A stretch of DNA of 64,000 bases from contig JBJHCZ010000005.1 of the NCBI GenBank assembly GCA_050486285.1, positions 95,467 through 159,466 on the forward strand. Direction: 5' to 3'. The stretch's first letter is position 1, and the number at the start of each line of letters is the position of its first letter. Shown piece by piece: positions 60,949-64,000 of this stretch. The stretch comes from JAITWN01 sp050486285 (GTDB lineage Bacteria > Pseudomonadota > Gammaproteobacteria > SZUA-140). The notes beneath the pieces were generated by a model. The model worked only from the letters and a program-made list of their open reading frames with translations, had not been told where the DNA came from and searched no databases. A program made the position numbers and the translations under genes.

Positions 60949-62001
60949 ATGGCAGAGACAATGCGCAAGGCCGTGGCCCTGATCTCCGGCGGACTGGACT
61001 CGATGCTCGCCGCGCGGGTCATCCAGGACCACGGCATCATCGTCGAAGGCATCAATTTCTTCACCGGCTTCTGCGTCGAGGGACACACCCACGCGATCCG
61101 CCGCAAGGACCGCGAACGGACGCGGCCGAAGCGCAACAACGCGCTGTGGGTCGCCGAACAGATCGGCATCAAGCTGCACATCGTCGACGTCATCGAGGAG
61201 TACAAGGACGTCGTCATCAACCCGAAGCACGGTTACGGCGCCAATATGAACCCCTGCCTCGACTGCAAGGGCTTCATGGTGGGCAAGGCGCGGCAGTGGA
61301 TGGAGGAGAACGGCTTCGACTTCATCATCACGGGAGAAGTCCTCGGCCAGCGTCCGATGTCGCAGCGCCGCGATACCTTCCCGGTCGTTGCGCGCGAGTC
61401 CGGCGCCTTCGATCGCCTGCTGCGGCCGCTGTCGGCGAAGCTGCTGCCGCCGACCCTGCCGGAACGCGAGGGCTGGGTCGACCGCGCGCGGCTGTTCGAC
61501 TTCAACGGGCGCAACCGCAAGCCGCAGATCGCGCTGGCGCGCGAATACGGGCTCGATGATTACGCGCAGCCCGCCGGCGGCTGCTGTTTTCTGACCAATG
61601 AACACTACACCGCGAAACTCGACGATCTGTGGCGGACGCGCGGCAGCAAGGACTACGAGTTCGACGACATCATGCTGCTGAAGGTCGGGCGCCACCTGCG
61701 CCCGCGACCGCATTTCAAGCTGATCATTGCGCGCGAGGAAGGCGAGAACAAGTTCCTGTCCGGCTACCGGCATCGCTACACGACCTTCCGCTCGCTGAGC
61801 CACATCGGGCCGGTCGCGCTGCTCGACGGTGAGGCCAGTGACGATGACCTGCAGCTCGCCGCGCGTGTCGTCGCGCGTTTCGGCAAGGGACGTGACGCCG
61901 ACAAGGTGCAGGTCGAGATCGCGAACCGGGACCACCCGGTACGCACGATCGAGGTGCCGCCCCTGCCCCAGGCCGAAATTCCGCAGGAGTGGTACATCTG
62001 A
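60949..62001 (+). CDS. PP-loop (ThiI/MnmA-like) protein with NFACT-R-like C-terminus
   Basis: A 350-residue protein. The N-terminal PP-loop ATPase motif SGGLDS is at residues 12-17, and a CLDC motif with GGCC further on (near 203) could act in sulfur transfer. The C-terminal ~120 residues resemble NFACT-R_2/DUF814. Often annotated as a tRNA thiouridine-type enzyme, its substrate is not settled. tusA follows after 1 nt, which supports a sulfur-relay role. Confidence 0.8.
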   Translation: MAETMRKAVALISGGLDSMLAARVIQDHGIIVEGINFFTGFCVEGHTHAIRRKDRERTRPKRNNALWVAEQIGIKLHIVDVIEEYKDVVINPKHGYGANMNPCLDCKGFMVGKARQWMEENGFDFIITGEVLGQRPMSQRRDTFPVVARESGAFDRLLRPLSAKLLPPTLPEREGWVDRARLFDFNGRNRKPQIALAREYGLDDYAQPAGGCCFLTNEHYTAKLDDLWRTRGSKDYEFDDIMLLKVGRHLRPRPHFKLIIAREEGENKFLSGYRHRYTTFRSLSHIGPVALLDGEASDDDLQLAARVVARFGKGRDADKVQVEIANRDHPVRTIEVPPLPQAEIPQEWYI

Positions 62002-62002
62002 C

Positions 62003-62233
62003 ATGACCGCGCACCGGCTCGACGTCCGTAATCAGCTGTGCCCGATCCCGGTGATTCGCACCCAGGGCCGTGTCGCGGCCCTGGCCGACGGCGACCGTCT
62101 CGAGGTGCTGTGCACCGATCCCGGCGCCCTCTCCGACATCCCGGCCTGGTGCCGGATTCACGGACACAGGGTGCTCAGCACGAAGGAACAGGATGAGGAA
62201 ATCCACATTGTGCTCGAAGTGTGCAAGCCCTGA
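62003..62233 (+). CDS. tusA: TusA-family sulfurtransferase
   Basis: A 76-residue TusA-like protein with the active-site motif LCPIPVI (Cys13). TusA carries a persulfide between sulfurtransferases. It follows the PP-loop gene almost without gap, so the two probably act together in a thiolation pathway. Confidence 0.88.
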   Translation: MTAHRLDVRNQLCPIPVIRTQGRVAALADGDRLEVLCTDPGALSDIPAWCRIHGHRVLSTKEQDEEIHIVLEVCKP

Positions 62234-62241
62234 ACAATAAC

Positions 62242-62256
62242 GCACCATTTTAGGTC
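62242..62256 (+). promoter_or_regulatory. Upstream NtrC-like site for glnA
   Basis: GCACCATTTTAGGTC; the left half matches the NtrC consensus GCACCA and the right half is weaker. Its centre is about 119 nt before the predicted sigma-54 start. Confidence 0.5.
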
Positions 62257-62262
62257 GACTAC

Positions 62263-62277
62263 GCACCAATATTGTGC
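62263..62277 (+). promoter_or_regulatory. NtrC site for glnA
   Basis: GCACCAATATTGTGC, close to the NtrC consensus. On the other strand it differs at one base from an E. coli glnA NtrC site. The centre is about 98 nt before the predicted start. Confidence 0.7.
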
Positions 62278-62341
62278 AATATACCCGCGCCAAGGCCCAA
62301 CGGATCATGATAACTATATGATTTAGAATAACTATTATCAC

Positions 62342-62357
62342 TGGCACGCTTTCTGCT
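62342..62357 (+). promoter_or_regulatory. Sigma-54 promoter of glnA
   Basis: TGGCAC-N5-CTGCT with GG and GC 12 nt apart, one base off the consensus TTGCT. Two NtrC-like sites lie upstream, so nitrogen-limited activation of glnA is expected. The start would be near 62368, about 44 nt before the ATG. Confidence 0.8.
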
Positions 62358-62411
62358 ATCAGCACCACAGCCCATTAAACTCACTACGGTTTCACAATCC
62401 CGGAGGATCCA

Positions 62412-63818
<1,407 letters not shown>

Positions 63819-63853
63819 ACCCCGGCCAGCCCGGGTTTCCGCAGGACCCGATC

Positions 63854-63877
63854 CCCCGCAGTTGCAAAACTGCGGGG
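63854..63877. terminator. Hairpin after glnA
   Basis: CCCCGCAGTT, loop GCAA, AACTGCGGGG: a perfect 10-bp stem 35 nt after the glnA stop. There is no T-run, so it may be a weak terminator or part of the end of the neighbouring insertion sequence. Confidence 0.5.
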
Positions 63878-63884
63878 CTTGGCC

Positions 63885-64000
63885 TCAACTGGTCATTGCA
63901 ACACTCGACTGAAGTTTATCCGCCGGCGTACTGAAGGCCAACGTCTTTCTTGGGCGCGTATTCAGCCGTAACGCTACTCGGTCCAGAGCGGCCTGTGAGT
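63885..64000 (-). mobile_element. IS30-family transposase, C-terminal fragment at window edge
   Basis: Minus-strand translation from the edge reads SQAALDRVALRLNTRPRKTL, then AFSTPADKLQ and a stop at 63885-63887. LNTRPRKTL-F-TPAD is the hallmark C-terminus of IS30-family transposases. Only 37 residues are inside the window, so it is unknown whether the element is complete. The IS end must lie between 63819 and 63884. Confidence 0.85.

Overview
The window is GC-rich chromosomal DNA from a gammaproteobacterium. The evidence is gene order: gatCAB next to mreBCD-mrdAB-rlpA-dacA-ybeD-lipBA, lptD-surA-pdxA-rsmA, glyQS-gmhB-plsC, type I glnA with an adenylylation tyrosine, and sigma-54/NtrC sites. 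Genus cannot be fixed from the sequence; a free-living Chromatiales-like lineage is a guess. No rRNA, tRNA or CRISPR array was seen.

Layout. 1-3.6 kb: tail of an M67/JAMM peptidase, then gatCAB (minus). 3.8-14.1 kb: rod-shape and septum operon mreBCD-mrdA-mrdB-rlpA-dacA, a class IV aminotransferase, ybeD, lipB and lipA. 14.1-17.8 kb: MidA-like methyltransferase, pteridine reductase, folK, folB, plsY. 17.8-22.0 kb: an accessory island with two paralogous multi-repeat DUF5666 lipoproteins, one DUF6502 protein and two paralogous 45-residue membrane peptides; its two promoters share the same 18-bp palindrome over the -10 box. 22.3-24.9 kb: CDP-alcohol phosphatidyltransferase, extended SDR, tsaD. 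25.0-27.3 kb: an ABC-2 exporter whose ATPase carries a Trp-rich repeat tail. 27.5-34.9 kb: a minus-strand envelope cluster (LolA-like protein, RHH/zinc-ribbon regulator with its own operator, DUF1302 barrel, small barrel, TPR-barrel, secreted protein). 35.1-42.4 kb: metal homeostasis, with NikR, a copZ-csoR-copA operon and a NikLMQO nickel transporter. 42.5-48.5 kb: molybdenum cofactor genes moaACDE with a long leader, a kelch protein and two MoeB-type enzymes. 48.6-55.5 kb: HDOD protein, lptD-surA-pdxA-rsmA. 55.8-60.1 kb: plsC-like, gmhB (nucleophile Asp replaced by Cys), glyS, glyQ. 60.2-64.0 kb: a conserved unknown, a PP-loop sulfur enzyme with tusA, glnA, and the C-terminus of an IS30-family transposase at the edge.

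Most of the window is housekeeping: cell-wall elongation, lipoate, folate, tRNA charging and LPS export. The parts that look under-described are the DUF5666/DUF6502/small-peptide island with its shared operator, the envelope cluster with the three-half-site operator, and the ABC ATPase tail.

Long hairpins mark most convergent gene ends. Two share a core but have unrelated arms; five belong to a GGGGTCAGA-type palindrome family, and two of those contribute the last codons and stops of genes. Other oddities are a sigma-54 consensus upstream of mreB, an apparent AUA start for mreC and a missing canonical start for moeB.
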